Origin: Bettongia penicillata ogilbyi
Lineage: Eukaryota; Chordata; Mammalia; Diprotodontia; Potoroidae
DNA: 64,000 nucleotides
Direction: 5' to 3'
Assembly: GCA_023548195.1 (NCBI GenBank)
Contig: JAJHZJ010000531.1
Coordinates: forward strand, 8,481,900-8,545,899
In this document: one piece after another, positions 61,888 through 64,000 of the stretch
Layout of the letters: each line of letters opens with the position of its first letter
How positions within the stretch are numbered: position 1 is the first letter of the stretch
The notes under the pieces: generated by a model
The model's database searches: none
What the model was told of the DNA's origin: nothing
What the model saw: the letters and a program-made list of their open reading frames with translations, nothing else
Made by a program: the position numbers and the translations under genes

Positions 61888-62503
61888 TGTAAGACAGATA
61901 AACACAGCACACAGGAGAGCTGCTGGCACAGCTTCACTCTTGATTTGCTCAGGAAAGACACTAAGAAGGGGTTAATAATCTCAGTTTATTCTAGACTAGT
62001 TTTCTCAGAAGAGGATTGCTGATAATGGGAGCACAACTTCTACAGCATTCCCTAATCACCCTTCTGGCAGGGTCCGGCAAAAAGGGGGAGAAACTACCTC
62101 TACCTTTAGATGGTATCAACTGAGACAGGTACAACTTGTGCATCCCCCTTAATCCCCTTGTTAGGGATGAACTTGACACATAAAAGGGTATCAAGGAAAG
62201 TGTATTAAATAGGGTTCAGAAGAGAAAGGGCCTTATTCCCTTGAACGAGTAATTTCCAGTAAGGCTACAGGAAGACTACAATATGTTCAGAATAACAGAA
62301 GTTTCTTACAGTGTTTTGAATGTTGGACTCAGCACACTACTTACTGTCCCCTGGCCATGTGAGTTTATGTTCTTCCTTCTGATAGGCTTTCCTTCACATA
62401 GCTCATCAAGCTTGTGCACAAATTTCTGACCTTTACCTGACCATGCTAGGTCCCAATTCTGATTACCCAAAGCTGTGGAAACAGAACTTCCTTGTTTTCT
62501 ACA
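61888..62503 (-). mobile_element. Endogenous retrovirus LTR
   Basis: Read on the minus strand, the block begins TGTAGAAAAC right after a polypurine tract and ends GTCTTACA, giving TG...CA ends over 616 bases. An AATAAA (complement at 61985-61990) is followed by a GT-rich run before the end, as in a 3' LTR; a TATA-like 'tatttaatac' lies near 62205. No coding retroviral frame is intact nearby. The class is not clear. Confidence 0.7.
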
Positions 62504-62524
62504 AACTCCCCCCTTTTTCTCTTT
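62504..62524 (-). other. Retroviral polypurine tract
   Basis: On the minus strand this is a purine run ending in five A, six or so G, and 'agtt', directly abutting the LTR start. This is the plus-strand primer site of retroviruses. Confidence 0.65.
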
Positions 62525-62954
62525 ATTAATATTTCTGTTTCCATATCTAAATCCAATCAATACCTCCTCACTTTCTTTCCCCTATGAATTCTTCCCTTAA
62601 GAATCTATCTTCCCTTCATCTATCTTATATGAATATAGGAAGGAAGCAAAGTTGACTGATGCATTGACAAATTACAAGGGCGCAGCCCCCCTTTCATACG
62701 TACAGATGAAGACAGAAGAAAAAGGCAAATCAATGAATTGTCCTTTTAGAAGTTCCATCTCGTACAGCAGTCTGGGAAGGAAGATCATCTGATGTAGTTT
62801 TCTGGTCTGGATGCTCTTTCAAGCTGTCTTCAGCACAGCATCTCAGCTTCTTCTTCCCTTTATCTTTTTGTAGAAATCCAGATGTCTACTCTCCTACAAA
62901 ATTGACCTTAATACAATTTTAGATTATCATTCCTAAGCTTTATACTCTTATCTT
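62525..62954 (-). mobile_element. Internal remnant of the same retrovirus, probable
   Basis: By position this should be the 3' internal part of the provirus, but no protein match is visible and stops are frequent. It is cut off by element D at 62966. Confidence 0.35.
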
Positions 62955-62965
62955 TATACTTTATA

Positions 62966-63985
62966 GTCTTTTTTTAAAATTTATTTATTTAACTTTTAAC
63001 TTTGATTTTCACAAAATTTGGGGTTCCAAATTTTCTCCCCATTTCTCCCCTCCCTCACCCCAAAACACCAAGCATTCTAATTGCCTCTATCACCAATCTG
63101 CCCTCTCTTCTAACATCCCTCCCATGTCCCCATCTTCTCTTTTGTCCTGTAGGGCCAGATAACTTTCTATACCCCATTACCTGTATTTCTTATTTCCTAG
63201 TAGTAAGAACAATACTCGACAGTTGTTCCTAAATCTTTGAGTTCTAACTTCTCCCCATCCCTCCCTCCCCACCCATTCCCTTTGGGAAGCAAGCAGTTCA
63301 ATATAGGACATATCTGCAATAACATAACAGTTATGTTGTGTTGTGAAAAGACTAACATAACAGTTGTGTTGTGAAAAGACTAACTATATTTCCCTCCATC
63401 CTATCCTGCCCCCACATTGCTTCGATTCTCTCTTTTGATCCTGTCCCACCCCATTCAGTTTGAGACAAAGACCGGCTACCCCAAGAGCCTCCACCCAGGG
63501 CTGAGGTAAGACTCATCTCTTCAATGCCTCCAGGGGTTTTTATGCTCCAACAATGGAGCTTCCCTATGGGCTGCTGTGCAGGCTTTGTGGCCACTGCCTG
63601 CTACCGGAGCGATGGGAAGGCCCTTTTCCCTTCCTGGCCAGCTGATAAAATCCCATCACTGACCTTTGGCACCTGTGGATTGAGGGATCTGAGGACCCCC
63701 TGCTGCGACTGAAGATTCCACCCCCGAGGTGTCCTTCTCCCAGAGTCTCGTCGCAACATGGCCAAGGCTGGGCTGGGCTCCATGCTTGGCTCCTTGTCAG
63801 GCACAACCGACGTTTCCATGGGCCTTTCAGGTCACCGTGGGCTGGAAATCTCCTCCACTCAGTTGTTCTTCACTTCTGCTGCTCCAAAATTTGTTGAGAG
63901 TCCCTCTCTACAGCTATTTTATGGGCTGTAGAGAGGACCCTGCATAAATGTGTTTTTCTATTCTGCCATCTTGGCTCTGCCCCAC
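62966..63985 (-). mobile_element. Element D: leader-plus-tail LINE-like element without ORF1
   Basis: A 1.0-kb minus-strand unit. Its 5' end (right side) reads 'ggggcagagccaagatggca', like element A, followed by a leader unlike that of A, B or C. Near 63450 it passes straight into the half-L1 3' UTR ('acaggatcaaaag' onward) and ends in a T-rich tail complement. ORF1 is wholly absent. An 11-bp direct repeat, 'tatactttata', lies at 62955-62965 and 63986-63996. A 28-33-base tandem duplication lies at 63320-63380. Confidence 0.75.
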
Positions 63986-64000
63986 TATACTTTATACTCT

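Noticed and set aside
54841..64000. First exons of the next gene (MOCOS by synteny)
   Set aside because: No matching frame or CpG-rich promoter; GC-rich parts belong to the half-L1 leaders and element D.

Overview
The window is vertebrate nuclear DNA, almost certainly from a marsupial (metatherian) mammal. It holds one long multi-exon gene with GT-AG introns and a CpG-island promoter. The rest is dense in interspersed repeats of types found together in marsupials: tRNA-derived CORE-SINEs with an RTE/Bov-B-like tail, Ther-2 and MIR SINEs, L2 and CR1/L3 relics, marsupial L1 3' ends, and ORF1-only half-L1 elements. Family names rest on recognition of consensus-like wording, not on a database search. 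The species cannot be fixed from the sequence.

The gene is ELP2 (Elongator subunit 2, also called StIP1), on the + strand. I assembled 22 coding exons from 4193 to 54645. Reading frames join cleanly across all 21 introns and give 829 codons plus a stop, close to the roughly 826 residues of the human protein. The product is a double WD40 beta-propeller scaffold of the Elongator tRNA-modification complex. A CpG-rich promoter lies at about 3900-4690, with an ETS-type site at 4143-4152 and a YY1-type site that overlaps the start codon. Tandem AATAAA signals lie about 160 bases after the stop.

Layout. 1-3900: upstream DNA, nearly all old repeats; by synteny with other mammals it should be the first intron of the divergent neighbour SLC39A6, but no coding exon is visible. 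3900-54835: ELP2. Its introns contain SINEs, MIR/Ther-2, L2, CR1/L3, mostly antisense L1 ends, an LTR-like block at 14749-15039, a half-L1 at 31223-34116 (element A), a broken C2H2 zinc-finger fragment at 42225-42545, an unexplained 2-kb block at 42546-44740, and a 22-bp-stem hairpin at 48636-48734. 54836-64000: intergenic repeat nest. It has two half-L1 copies in head-to-head inverted orientation (element B, 55780-58471, minus; element C, 58974-61565, plus), an endogenous retroviral LTR with its polypurine tract (61888-62524, minus), and a short element (D, 62966-63985, minus) in which a LINE-like 5' leader is joined straight to the half-L1 3' tail.

The most striking signal is in elements B and C. 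Each has its own target-site duplication, so they are independent insertions. Yet 857 consecutive bases (57302-58158 against 59195-60051) are identical in inverted orientation, while sequence on both sides is diverged. This is the expected signature of recent gene conversion between inverted repeats.
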